64,000 bases of DNA, from NCBI GenBank assembly GCA_030737835.1, contig CM060849.1:20382074-20446073 (forward strand). The letters run 5' to 3'. Positions 11,601 to 24,100 of this stretch are shown here, one piece after another. The notes beneath the pieces were generated by a model that had not been told where the DNA came from, did no database searches, and saw only the letters and a program-made list of their open reading frames with translations. The DNA is from Acorus gramineus (lineage: Eukaryota; Streptophyta; Magnoliopsida; Acorales; Acoraceae). Position numbers and translations under genes: made by a program. Position 1 is the stretch's first letter. The number at the start of each line of letters is the position of its first letter.

Positions 11601-14146
11601 ACTCTAAGATGCAATTGAGTTCACATCTTGTGGGATGTCCTACAAATTACAATCCTTGAAAGCAAACATAATGATATAATAGTCCAGCAAACTCACTTAA
11701 TCCAGATAAATTATTCAACGACACCAACAGAATCATCATAGCAGAACAATTAGCCCCTAGGAATTTCAGATCATTTATACAGAGTTGATATCAACAAATG
11801 ATATAAAAAATGTCATAACATTTTCAGGCAATTAATACTTGTGCAGGGGTCTGCGGAAGTTTGTTTGACATTTTTTTCTGTATCCTTCCTTTTGAATATG
11901 GTTAAAATACATTACTATGTATCTCATTGATAATATGGAGCACAACCATATATATATAGTTGCACCATTAAATTCTCATTATTTCACCACACAATTAGAT
12001 ATGTATAACTGACATTTCAGCTTCCAGGATTTATACATGGGTCAAATACATTACTATATATGTCAATAATAGTAAGAGCACAATCTTATACAAACTGTCT
12101 TGGTTCCATTGTTAAATTCCCAATATTTGCTACACCAGTAGAATAGTATAACTGACATTCAAGCTTCTGGAACTCAGGGTTTATATATCTTTCTTCCATT
12201 GTCAATTAAAAAGTTGTTTCACAATGAACACCAAAAGCCACAAAAACCACCCAAATCTATCTAATTAGCAAAAATCACACAAATTCATATATAGATATGC
12301 AAAATAATCTCATTCAATAATCAATATATGTATTTCAATAGCAAAGCCAGTGACACTCAATAATCAATATATGTATTTCAATAACAAAGCCAGTGACACC
12401 CAAGTCTATCTAATTAGCAAAAATCACACAAATTCATATATAGATATGCAAAATAATCTCATTCAATTATCAATATATGTATTTCAATAACAAAGCCAGT
12501 GATCATTCAGTAATATTACACTACAGTAAAAATTATCAAACTACATATCGTTGTGTATCACTAAATATGCATCATTTTTTCAGCTTATAGAACATATATT
12601 GCCTGATAAATTTTAAATATAATTCTTAATAAACATTATGATATTGTACGGACACGACCCTTTTTTTATCATATCATCATATATCGGTTTATTATATACT
12701 TCTGTGCCATACAGCTTTGCCTACTGAAATGATGCAATTATTAAAAGAACAAGAAATAATTAAAAACGGACCAGTTTTACCTTATTGCTGACGAAAAGCA
12801 TCTCCTCGCCAAAATTATTCTTCCAAGATGTCACCTGACCTCCATAGAGATAAACCTATAGAGAAACAAAACAGTGTGCTTAAAAGTTACATTTAGCTGA
12901 AAATGCATAATCGAATATTTTCCATGAGGAGGGACTAATTAATTGTTTTACTGTCTGCTTTGACTAAACAATTGTATTTTTGAGAAAAAGGTGGGCTACC
13001 ACCAAATTCCATTAATAAAATTTGGATACAATCATACAAATCCAAGCATGAAGAGAAACAAAAACATTGTCCTTTTATGAACTTTTAAGTTGATAAGAAA
13101 ACTCACTCAAATTTTTTTTTCCCAAGAAATCAAGTACATTGGAACAATCAGAACATATTAAATTTCATATAAAATAAATCTTATAAATATGTGAACTGAT
13201 GAATACAGAAACAGAGCTAAAACAGAGAGAATAAATATGACATAAAAAAAAAAGAAAAAACAAAAAGGAATGCACAAACACAAGCTATTCTAAAAACACA
13301 GTATCAACTAATAATCCCCTCCTGCCAACAATCAATCCATAAAAATAGAAACAATTCTTTCAACAATAAACAAATATGCAAACCTCATCCTCCAATGCAG
13401 AAATGTAGAAAAACTAAATAAGCATTAAATAATATTTATTGAAGGCATCAACAAAGCAATTCTAGTAAATATCTTCTGTATCATTAATGATTCATGTCAA
13501 TTGTTCTTACATATTAAAAAATGATAAAAACAGACATACAAGCATTTCATCCGAAACCAACTGAATCAACTAATTCTTGGTCTGTGGTAAGAGGATGAGA
13601 AGGAATTATCACAGCTGATAAATCACCCACTGAGGAGATCTAGTTACAACTCAACCTATTTCAAGAATCGACGAGAGTACACTCCAGACACAGAAAACAA
13701 ACAAACAGAAAACCAAAACCAAAAGCAAAACTGAAAAACAAGAAAAACAGATGGTCATTAAAAATTTCCAATTCAAATTCTGAATCAACCAATTCTAGGT
13801 CCGATCAGAGGATGAGAAAGAATTATCACATCCGATAATTCACCTACTGAAGAAATCTAGTTACAGCTCAACCTCTTCCAAGAATCAACTAGGGTACACG
13901 CCATACAAAGAAAACAAACAAACAGAAAACCAAAACCAAAACTTTAAACAAGAAAATCAGAAATTCATCAAAGATTACCAAATCAGATTCACATAAAACA
14001 GAGGAAAACACAAAGAGGCAGAGAGTGTCAGAGAACCAAAAGCGAAGCCGAACCTCGGCAGAGAAGCCTTTAGGCTCTCTGAGGACGACCTTGTCGAGGC
14101 CATTGACGCCCTTGCAGAGCTGGACAGGGATCTTCTCGCCCGACAT
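8644..14146 (-). CDS. Glucose-6-phosphate 1-epimerase-like protein with substituted catalytic residues
   Basis: Eight exons join in frame to 315 codons plus stop: 14146-14054, 12855-12781, 11450-11394, 10701-10538, 10431-10291, 9309-9207, 9083-8984 and 8858-8644. All introns are GT-AG. The order of motifs follows the plant aldose-1-epimerase (YMR099C-type) family: NGLDKVVLREPKG, YGGQVTSWKN, AIFKPPKA, GFARNRFWSID, KPFSFTFAYQTYLSVSD, then VVWNPWDKKAKAM and LKPGEEW near the C-terminus. Family members interconvert alpha- and beta-glucose-6-phosphate in the cytosol. Here the usual FAYHTY His is Gln and the CVEAA Glu is Asp. RGGIP reads HGGIS, FPQF reads FPRF and QHGFAR reads QQGFAR. Length and frame are normal, so this is either a pseudoenzyme or a very recently decaying paralogue. 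A TATA-like tract lies about 140 bp upstream. Confidence 0.88.
10885..10965 (+). mobile_element. tRNA-derived SINE head fragment
   Basis: Within intron 3 of the epimerase-like gene, the plus strand carries an A-box-like CTGCTGGTAAAGTGTCAC and a near-perfect polymerase III B box, GGTTCGAGTCC, about 30 bases later. This spacing and the ACATAGGCAGGG linker look like the head of plant SINEs rather than a foldable tRNA: no acceptor stem pairs across the ends. No tail or target-site duplication could be defined. Confidence 0.45.
11930..12500. repeat. Intronic tandem duplications (intron 2 of the epimerase-like gene)
   Basis: Two separate events are visible. At 12250-12500 a unit of 149 bp (TCTATCTAATTAGCAAAAAT onward) is repeated almost exactly, and its distal part with TCAATATATGTATTTCAATA is present three times. 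At about 11930-12180 a diverged pair shares CATTACTATATAT and TATAACTGACATTTCAGCTT blocks at roughly 140-bp spacing. Confidence 0.75.
13562..13950. repeat. Tandem duplication in intron 1 of the epimerase-like gene
   Basis: The sequence starting TGAATCAAC at 13562 restarts at 13781, a period of 219 bp. Both copies hold the blocks AGAGGATGAGAA, GAATTATCACA, ATCTAGTTACA and ACAAACAAACAGAAAACC. The copies are roughly 85-90 percent alike by eye. Confidence 0.75.
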
Positions 14147-14167
14147 CGATCAAGTCTCCATGAAACG

Positions 14168-14185
14168 AAACCCTAAAAACCCTAA
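14168..14185. promoter_or_regulatory. Double telo-box in the 5' leader of the epimerase-like gene
   Basis: AAACCCTA and ACCCTAA occur back to back about 20 bases upstream of the ATG at 14146, inside the expected 5' UTR. The motif is known from plant housekeeping promoters; function here is inferred. Confidence 0.4.
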
Positions 14186-14283
14186 TTTCAACCAGAGAGA
14201 GCGAGCAGTGGAGAGTGAGAGAACAACCGAAACAAGAGAAAATGAAATCTCAAATTCGCTCCAAAAGAACGCGAGACGCGGCA

Positions 14284-14295
14284 TTATATATATAT
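14284..14295 (-). promoter_or_regulatory. TATA-like element of the epimerase-like gene
   Basis: The minus strand reads TATATATATATAA about 140 bases upstream of the start codon. This would place transcription start near 14255 and give a 5' UTR of about 110 bases. Confidence 0.45.
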
Positions 14296-14848
14296 AGTGC
14301 GGGAACGGGACGCGACGAGTGAAAAAAAAAAAAAAAATACAAAGAAATACGGTTCACTTTTAAGGAAATCGGTTTAACGGTGGGCCTATGTAGAATTCCG
14401 ACCTTCGATTCGCTGGGGCGTACGGGTGATGGACGGTGGAGATCTCACCCTGCCGATGTAGTCGCTGTCAGCGTGGGATCCATGCACAACGGTCGGATGA
14501 GAAAAAGCGGGCTCAACCCCTTGTAACCGCAGAGGGCATTTTCGTTATTTTCAATCAGGCGCGAAGTAAGAAATCGGATTTTTATAAGGATCAGGTTGAC
14601 GAGGGGATAAAATTTGGGGGATTAGTTGTTATTATTTTAAGGGATAAAAAGTTTATAAATATTCATTTAGCTTTTAGATGGAAGAAAATTTCTTTATTTT
14701 TATTTTAAAATTAGAACAATTGTACTTAGTTTATCTTAATTATTTTTTATATCAAACAGGGATAAGCTGTCCTTCCATATCCTACCATTTATCCATTGTC
14801 AAACCAGCCCAAATTATATAGACTAGAACAAAATGATGTATAAAATTT

Positions 14849-15120
14849 GAGTGTTGTTACACCCAGATCCATTTCCAGGTCCAATTTCAATCCTATGCGT
14901 GTCAATATAAAATTAACGATGCATATGCTGACGTTAACAAGGCATATACTTCGAAAGAATTTTTTTACATTTTTTTTAAATGCATCAATGCAATTCATTG
15001 AAGTATATGTTTCATTTTTTATAAAAATATGTACCTTATTAGATGAGATATATTATTTTTAAAAAATTCAAAACACATATAAATTGAAATTGGGATTGAA
15101 AATAAGGCTGGACGTAACAT
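14849..15120 (+). mobile_element. MITE family A, copy 1
   Basis: Begins GAGTGTTGTTACAC and ends near GGACGTAACAT, so the termini are roughly inverted. Shared internal blocks with copies at 38354, 42866 and (inverted) 62822 are: CATATGCGTCGATA-like, AAAATTAAC, TATGTACCTTATTAGATGA and TTCAAAACACATATA. Non-coding, about 270 bp. Confidence 0.7.
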
Positions 15121-17303
15121 TATCTACAAAATTTATCTTAAGCCAACAGGCTGGGCTATACAAAGGCATAACTCACACAGATGACCTGGGTTGGATTTAC
15201 AGTAAATATGATATACCAAAGGCTGGGTGACAGCAAACGTTGTATCACAAGTGCATGAACTGTGAATGCGAGAGTGTTCCATTTCAGAATAAATAAATTC
15301 AATCATAGATAAATAACAATAGAAATAACTATATAAATAATAATGTATTTGGTTGTGCGATTGTGTAGCGTTTATGATTGTAGAAAACTACATTTACAAT
15401 TATATAACAAAATAGTTTTACTGTAGCAGCTTCATACACACAGATTTAAGACAAATAATGTTTAAAAGCTGCGATTTCAAAAAGCTAAGAAAATGAGCTT
15501 TCTACGGAATCAGTTTTAAAACTCAGATTATTACAAAATCAGTTTTACAATCGAGCAACTAAACTTAAATGATTTTAGAGTTATTTTTAAATTAATAAAT
15601 TTTTAATAAAATAAATAAAATAATTATTGAATAATTAGACGTATGGGGATTTATTTGAAATAAATTTTAAAATAATTTTAATATTAATATCATTTTGAAG
15701 GTCTCGATAAAATCTTTTCAACTATAGTGCTTTTATTAAAAGTGGATTAGTGGATTCAAATACATATTAGGTTGAATTAATTAGTGTATAAAGTAAAAAA
15801 TGAAAAAGGTGATTTGGAGATGGCCTCCAAATTTGGAGGGTCAAATCTAAATCTCCAAAATTGGAGACGGATATAGAGTGTGGTTGAAACACAATACCCT
15901 TCAAATTTGAAGATATGGAGTGTGGTTGGAAATGTTCTTAGAATATTGTGCATGTGTTACTGGGTGACCCAAAAAAAGAAAGTATTTATTTCCTATTGTT
16001 AATTAACTTTAATTAAAAGGCACTTGGTCCATTTTACAATTCCACCTAAGTCTTCAGATAGTCATCCGACCACCCACACACTCCTTTCTTACTGTAGTAT
16101 ATACTCCACTAATACAGTTTATAAATAATTAATCTTTTATTTCTTTAAAAAAATGTTCTGATCTATCTAAATATATGTTTCACTCTTCATAATAAATATG
16201 TACTTTATTAATCGGGTATACATTTAAAAAAAAAATTCAAAACAATTAGAGACTGCAGATGATCTTGATGAAAATCATTTTTTTTATAAGATGTATAATT
16301 TTCCTTACTTAAAATAAATTTATAGTACTGCTGACATTTGGTGCGAGTGGACAAGTGCAGATTGGAAAATGATACGTGTAGCCTTTTTTGTTTTTTATTT
16401 TTTTAAATTAAAAAACGCTCATTCGTTAAAGTATCCACTTTATAAAAAAAAAATATACATTAAGATTCACTTATATAATTTTTCTTGAAAGATGATGTTT
16501 TTTAAAATTTTAAGTGGGTTGGGGGACTGCTTTTGGGCTAGGGACGTGTTTGCAAAATAGATTTGACAGACTCACAAGTATCAACCTGGGGCGCTAATAC
16601 ACTTATTACTTTTGCAGTATGATATGCACATGTAACACAATATATAAAATCAACTAAGACAATGTATTACATATATATATATATTACACTATTTATTCGA
16701 TTACATGAATATTAAAAATATTTGTATTCAATTTATACTTGTATTCATTTTTCTATTAAAAAAAATGTATTTCATTACACTTAAAGCAATAAAAAGATGT
16801 GCGAATTGTAAAAAAATATACATATGTAAAACGACTAAGCATAATCTATTATTGTTAACAGTATACAAAATTCCTCCTATAATTCTATTTATAGCTTCTA
16901 ACCTATAATTCCATTTGTATCTCTAACTGTACATTAATAAATATATGTTAGTTTATCTTAATATCCATATTTTTCACAACAGAAATCATCAGAAGAGTGC
17001 ATAAAATAACTAAAGGTTGCAACTATCCCCTTTTAATTTGAAAATAACATCATCCAATCTACCAGCTTTTTATGTTTTATACTGAATGGTGCAAAACTAT
17101 GAGTCAAAATAGATCCTCGATTTTAACTATTGACATTAATAATGTTATTGTTTGGTTGCTTGTAGATAAGTTGTTGATAAAATATGAATAAAAAATTATA
17201 AAATAATTTGATATACAAACTTTTAATTTATAAAAAATGTAAATTATTTATCATATAAATATCTTTGTACTAATAAGATAAATTGAATAAAATAATAATT
17301 TAA

Positions 17304-17780
17304 GGGAAATATCCATATAACCCCCCTGTAAACTGTCCGAAATTCATATAACATCTCTGACTTTTTTAAAGTCCATATAACCCCTTGAAAACACATATGT
17401 AAATTCAAATAGTCATCTGAGTTAAATTTTTATTGACAGATTATGATGATTCTGCTAATATTATGTATGATTAACTCATATTAGAATTATTATGCGAATA
17501 TTCTGTATAATTAACCTTAACTAAAAATATAGTATACAAAAAACCTAAAATGTGTTAAAAATGCATTAAATCTTCCGTAAATGATGATTTTATCCATCTG
17601 AATAAAGTTTTATAATCTATTATTATTTATAAATGTTTTTTTCACATTTTAAAAAAATTGTAGTGTTTTGATATACTATGTTTTTAGTTAAAGTTAATCA
17701 AATAAAATATTAGTAGAATATTCCTCATGTATCAATGAAAGTTTAACTAAGAGGGTTATTAAGTTTTACATATGTTTTCG
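17304..17780. mobile_element. Truncated long-TIR (Mutator-like) element
   Basis: The left arm starting GGGAAATATCCATATAAC matches the terminal inverted repeat of the intact element at 52591-53154. Shared blocks are AAAGTCCATATAACCCCTTG and GAGTTAAATTTTTATTGACA. The right arm (TAGAATATTCCTCATG, then GTTTAACTAAGAGGGTTATT) stops near 17780, so the outer part of the right repeat is missing. Non-coding. Confidence 0.7.
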
Positions 17781-18094
17781 GATACGAGTTCAAGTAGGTT
17801 CTGTGTTTAAAAAGTTTTAAATTTTCAAACTCAGATCCAAACACATTTTCAATCTTTAAATTTTTAAACCCCCAAAAAAATCTTCTTGTTGAAAATAGCT
17901 TTTAAAAATCCGAGTTTCAAACATAAAATTTTAAGAATCTTAATATTTTAATCTCACATTCAAACTCGCAATATATTCATCAATAATGTTTATTCACGTG
18001 CTATTATCATACATGGCTGTACCATTCATTCATGATTACTGATTAACCCGTATGGACTCTTCTTTCCATCTCCATCCGTATAGACAGAGAAACA

Positions 18095-18102
18095 AAACCC
18101 TA
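18095..18102 (+). promoter_or_regulatory. Telo-box-like motif in the CENP-O 5' leader
   Basis: AAACCCTA occurs about 85 bases upstream of the CENP-O ATG. Same motif class as in the two upstream genes. Function inferred from position only. Confidence 0.3.
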
Positions 18103-18185
18103 GACCCGACAAATCTGATCCTCCCCGTCTGCAACGCCGAGAGCAAATCATTTTTCCTCATTTTTTCCCCTTTATAGGGCGAGCA

Positions 18186-21100
18186 ATGGACAGCGACATG
18201 GAAGAATCGGCGAGAAGGAAGAGCATGAAGAGGAGATTCGTCGTTCCGGGGGACTCAACCGCGCACAAGGTTCTCGATCGATTTCCCCAACTCATCTTTT
18301 ATTGTTCGATAACTTCTCATTTTGTTCGTAAGAGTTTCTTGTATCATCGAATCGCTACATTATCCATCAATACCCGATGAATGTCTAGTCTTCCTGAAGG
18401 AGAAACCTCTCATACACGCATCGATCCCTCTAATTTACAAACAAAGTTGAAATTGATCATCCAATCCCAGATTACATGTATCAAATGTTGAAAATTATAT
18501 GTTTATTGTTCAGGTACTGCATTTTTTTTTTCTTTCTTTACCCATTTGTATGAATACACTGACTCTGTGATTGTTATCCTCCCAGCAATCTGATCATGTA
18601 AAGACTCGTCCATACTCTGTATCCGGAGAAGTGGTATGCATTTGTTGACTTTACCCTGTATTGTGATCATGTCACTTGGTTGTAGAATCGTTTTCACAAA
18701 TCTTTTGGTGTTGTAGAAATTCATGCAGGAGGAAGACACACGACTGGAGACGACTAGGGAAAGATGTAAGTGGTATATGAATACTTGTCTAGTTATTATA
18801 TTTTTGATATTGAGTGTTTTGGACACATTCAGTTTATCCAGATATTTTTGGATTTTGAAGATGTTGTGGTTTCTTGCAGTGAATAATGTTCTCAAAAGGC
18901 ATGAAGATTTACAAAAGCGCCTTATAAGGTTTGGGTTTTGGCGTTATTATATCCAGTTTTATCTCCTTGACAAAAAAAATGCTTGCCTTTGAGTTTGTAG
19001 TATATACATCCTAGTTAGATGATCAAATGCTGTTTCACTTATAGCAGGTTGTAAATTTAAAGTACAACTGCACAAAAAAGATGGATTAATATGTTTGGAT
19101 TTAGTTTGAAATATTTTTCAGCGATAGCAATTGGAATTTGAGGCAAATCATGGGTGATAACAAGCAATCGTATATTCTGAGTGTATTCTTGGTACCCAGC
19201 AGATTAGATGAAGGATAGGAGAATATGCAGGCTGAACTTGGAAAATGACACATGGGCCATAATTTATATCATAACCTTGAAGAGTGAGGTGCATTGTATT
19301 TTCACATATTTCAAAGAAATTAGTTTATTTATGATGCATGGGTGACACGGTAAATTTTTTCCTCTAATGTTGAATTGTTATATATACATCCCAGACACTC
19401 AGACACCCTGAAAAGAGAATCCGCCAAAGTTGTTATTTAAGGTTTCATTACAGTCAGGTACAACCCATGTAAAAGGAAAGGGAGAAATAGGAGATAATTG
19501 AAGCATTATAGTGTACATGCCTGATTGTGCAGCTCTTGTTGTCGAGAATATTATTAGAATGAAGGCAAATGAAAATAGACTATCCGTCTATCCTCCTATC
19601 TTATGCACATGCACAACATAAAATTATAATATCTACAGGGACTGACTGACATGTATCACACTTCCAAGACAACCCAAATTTGCCAGTAATTGGTTAAATG
19701 TACTGGTACTGAGAAGAAATTTTCACGATTGATCAAGCTTTGGATTGTGTTTCCATTTCTCTTGTGTTGTTTTCTGCAAACGTATTTTTTTTTTCTCTTA
19801 TGTTGAATGTTACCATAATAAAATTTGGTGGACATCCAACTGTTATCAAAAGAGGTCATTGATCAGTGAATATTCTCATATACTATGTTTTTAGAAATTA
19901 TATTCTGTACTCCCTCCATTTCCTACAGGGATTCTGACAAAATGATTTATGAGCGTCTAACTAAAGAATTTGAAGCTGCACGGGCTGCTCAAACTGAAGG
20001 TAACTTTACATGGAGGCTGTTTTCAGATTGTGAGTTGCTAAGCTGTTTTGTGCTGACATCTTATTATACATGAGAAATTATTTCAGTGGCATTTTATTTT
20101 CTAAATCTCTAGCTTTGTTTGTAATTTTTTAAAAGAATCTGAATGTATATGCTGCTTCAATCTGCATAATATATATTGAGCTATTGAGGACTATGTTTGG
20201 TTGAACTTTTTGGTTCATTTCCCAGAAAATATATCCTCTTTCAACATCTAAGAGAATTGATAGTCCCTGGTGCATGAGCGTAAACTTTGTAACTGGTAGT
20301 GTATGTCTCCCCAGTTCCCACCCCCAAGTCTTGACATGCCTCTCTTCTGCTGAACAGTTGCCCTCAGGAATTAATACCATCTAGAGGAATTGGATTTCAG
20401 GTTACATCAGGTTTTGAAAAAAAACATCAGACTATGATGGATCATACTTCAAACTTAGGGATGACTATATTCGGTTTGATGAAGGACACACTATCTTGTG
20501 TGGTAAGGCGATTTTTGCTGTGCCATTGTTTTATTGAACTCACTTTCACCTGCTTTGTAGAGATAAAATTGGATGATGAGCAATGGAATGATGGGCTACT
20601 AGCCACAATTCGAGAGAAGGTACCTTATTGTTAATTGGTTTTGTTATTATGTAGTTATTGTATTACCACAGGATGATGCTTGTACATATACCTGAAATAT
20701 ATGAGGACGAATGAAAAAATCTTTTCATCATTGAATACTTGCTTCATTCTTTCGTAAAATGGTGCCTACCTATGGAAGATGAAATTTGTTTATTTGGCTA
20801 TTTGTAATACTTGCTTCACAGGCTTGGCTATTTGTTTCATTGAATTAAGTTGCTTGGTGATGAATTTTTTTTATTTGGATCATATATCAGGTTCATATGG
20901 AAGCTGAAAGAAAGGCTATGGAAGGGAATGCAAAACCTATGGAAGGGAATGCAAAGCCTGTGGAAGGGAATGCTCCCATTTCTCTGAATTCTCAACCCCG
21001 AGCAAAAACTACTTACCGAGTTGGGAATAAGGTATCTGCATCTCACATGATATGATGTCTTTATGCACAAAACACAGTAGTGCCTGCTTATCATAATGAT

Positions 21101-24100
21101 TAGTAGATTATGTGCTGTTTGGATAGATACAAACCTTTATGGGGTTTATGACTATTCTAGGAATATATTATTATAACAGTAGCAGAAGTAATTTTCTGTT
21201 TGGTTGTGTTTTTAGTTATTCTCGTTGGGAAACGTAATATTGAAGTTTTTGTTGTTTAATTGACCATGGATAATGTGTGAATAAAATGTGAATAAGGTGT
21301 GAACAAGAATTTGTAAAAGTTTAAAAAATGATTTGACTTGTGGGCCCCTGATTTATAAGATGTAATAACATGACAGTGGGGCCCCTTTATACCATTAGAA
21401 TGGATTGGATGAAATAATAGAATTCCAGGTGGGACTTGGAATACAAATATCAGTTTATACTCACCTACTTTGGTATGACGATACCCACTTATTCATTGCA
21501 AACAAGCATCTTTTTAGGCTTATTCACTCATATTCCTCTCTATTCTTCCCCTATGTAGCAACACAAACAAGCCTTAAGAAATAACATATGATTTTTTTTT
21601 GTTATTCTAGTTTAATTGGCTAGAATATAGAATACAAATTCAACTTATAGCTTGATAAATATTATAGCTATTGTTGGGGGAAGCAGTAGAGGCTTATTCA
21701 GCTTTCTTAAATTCTATCTATGCTTTTCTCTAGATAAAATCATAAAAATGTAAGAGTTATCCCTTATTCCACCGCCTGGAATAAAACTAATGCAATGAAC
21801 AAAAAAATAGTTTAACTTTAAATTAAGATGAATAAAACTTCTATTCCAATTTCAAATGAGGACTTAAAAATTGTAGGTATGTAAGGCCTCATCAATCTTT
21901 TTGTTGTATGAAGATGTTTGTTTTTGTTCTTTAATTCAATCAAAAGTATGAGTGTGGTAAGGCCTCATTATAGACATGTTGGATAATCTATTGTCTACAG
22001 CTCTGTAAAGTGGATGTTGACTAACTGCAATTCAAGCCATTCTATCCTTTTAAATGAAGGATCTCTTGTTGTCTCTGGTATTCCATAGTGTGGTGATGCT
22101 TCGTGATTTGATTGTTGAAATATTTTTTTGTTTTCGTAGATGCATATATTCAGGTTTTATTTGCTGAATTCGTTGTAATATATATATGTATATATATTTT
22201 CTTTATGTACTTTCCATTATTAATGTTGTAACAACGCATTATTGTATTTGCCTTTGTGAGTTATATTCATCATTCATCAAGTCATTATGTTGTTTTATGA
22301 CTCCCATAACAACATCCCAGCCTGCTGAATGTGAATGGAGAACACTGATTTTTGGGTGAAAGAACCAACATTTTATTTGCATATTTTCTTAGAAAATGTA
22401 TTAGTCACACTCCATCAGCAAGAAGGATTTTGAGCATATAATTTTGCAGCTATTGGACTAGTTTGTAATTTTTATTTCCAGTTTATCATAGCTATATGCA
22501 TTCATAGGAAGATTCCACGTAGAGTAGTTATCCATTTATTTTTTATTTTTATTTGTTGTTATCCCCCTTGTGCTGGGTGAAATGTTTTCCATCTTTTTTT
22601 TGTTTTTTGGATGTTTTTTCAAGTTAATGAATTTGGTGGACATCCCACCCTTTCATTCAAGACCAGGTCTCTTTGTTCCCTTGGCTGGGTTGCATACTTG
22701 CATTGCGATTGTTGTACACAGGAAATGGCAATGATCACTGTTAGAAAATGTTAAATTTTGCATGTATTCGTTGCCAAAATTTACTGAAAATCTGCTGGCA
22801 ATTTGAATGTTAAAACATTTTTTGTAGTGTACATGCATGAAACTTGACACATTGAATTTGCAGCTTATTGTTATGTGAGCAGGTGATTTGTTGTTTGGAG
22901 GGGGCAAGAATCGGCATACTATATGAGACTTCGTTTGCTGGTAACCACTGAGCAATCCTGTTCCATTTATTCAGAGTTCTAAATCTTCGATTTTCCTTTT
23001 TCTGTCCTCCTTTCATGACTGACAAATTATATAATCAAAATGGCATAAAACTTGAAACAATTGGTCAATGATATAATAGTATCCTTTGGCAAAGTTCTAA
23101 TTGCTAAACATACATTTATTCCCACAAGATGGCAATAGGTTTGCTAAGATTAAGCATCTTGTCAATTGGGAACCATTGATTTTAACATTTGCAACTTGCT
23201 TGTGCACTTGCAACTAACTGGCTTGATCTTATTGATGGGTTTCAAAAAGTTTCAACCTGTAGGTTCTTTAGGTCTGTGTGTGACACCCATAGGCTATCAA
23301 GGGAACAAAGACATAACTCAATGGTTTTTCTAACACCAAATGTGATGAAGAGGCGGTCCGTTGTTTTCATTCCTATCAGTCAGGAAACAGACAATCATTA
23401 TAAAAAAAAATTCAAGGTGTAGGCATGGAGACTAAACACATTTTTACTTTTCTTGTTATCTCGTAAGACACCATTGGTTTTTGTAGAAACATCTTGCATC
23501 ACACACACGTCAGGCATGCATGTAGAAACACCTTGCATCAAACACATCAAACATGTCTGACATAGCACAGTACAAGGAAGAGTGTCATTATTTATTGATC
23601 TCCTGGTTACTTTGCCATTATTCATGCATACAATGGATATAATAAAAGGCTGTGGGTATACATTGACAGTGAAATTGAGGAGCAATATTTTCCAAAACCC
23701 CTATTCTTGGTCAACAATTAGTCAATGGAGTTGCTTTTATCTTCTTATGTTTTCAAACGCTTTCTTAATTTCAAGACCTTTCAATGTAAAAAGTCCAATA
23801 ACAGTTGGTATGCCCTATGCGGGCTAATTTTCTTTTAAAAAGGTGTGCCCTCTCCAGTTCTCTATTAAAGATTGGCTGGACAGCTTTTAATCAGTTTGCC
23901 CCCAATTAATATTTGACATTGGTGTCTCGGTTCTACCTACCTCAAGTAACTTTAGAAAATGTTCTGGCTAGATAAGAATATGGGCACCGACACAGGATCA
24001 GGGCACATACAACTCTGCATTTTCAAATTTCTGGGTTATGGATACATCCATGTTAAATAATATATTTGAGTATACATTATCACTAAAATAAATGCTAAAA

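Larger units (their letters stand above)
14296..18185. other. Intergenic region between the epimerase-like and CENP-O genes
   Basis: AT-rich and without a supported gene. It contains one MITE (14849-15120), a short palindromic GGAGATGGCCTCCAAATTTG element near 15811-15940, a truncated Mutator-like element (17304-17780) and the CENP-O promoter. The frame at 16705-16908 is AT-biased chance. Confidence 0.5.
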
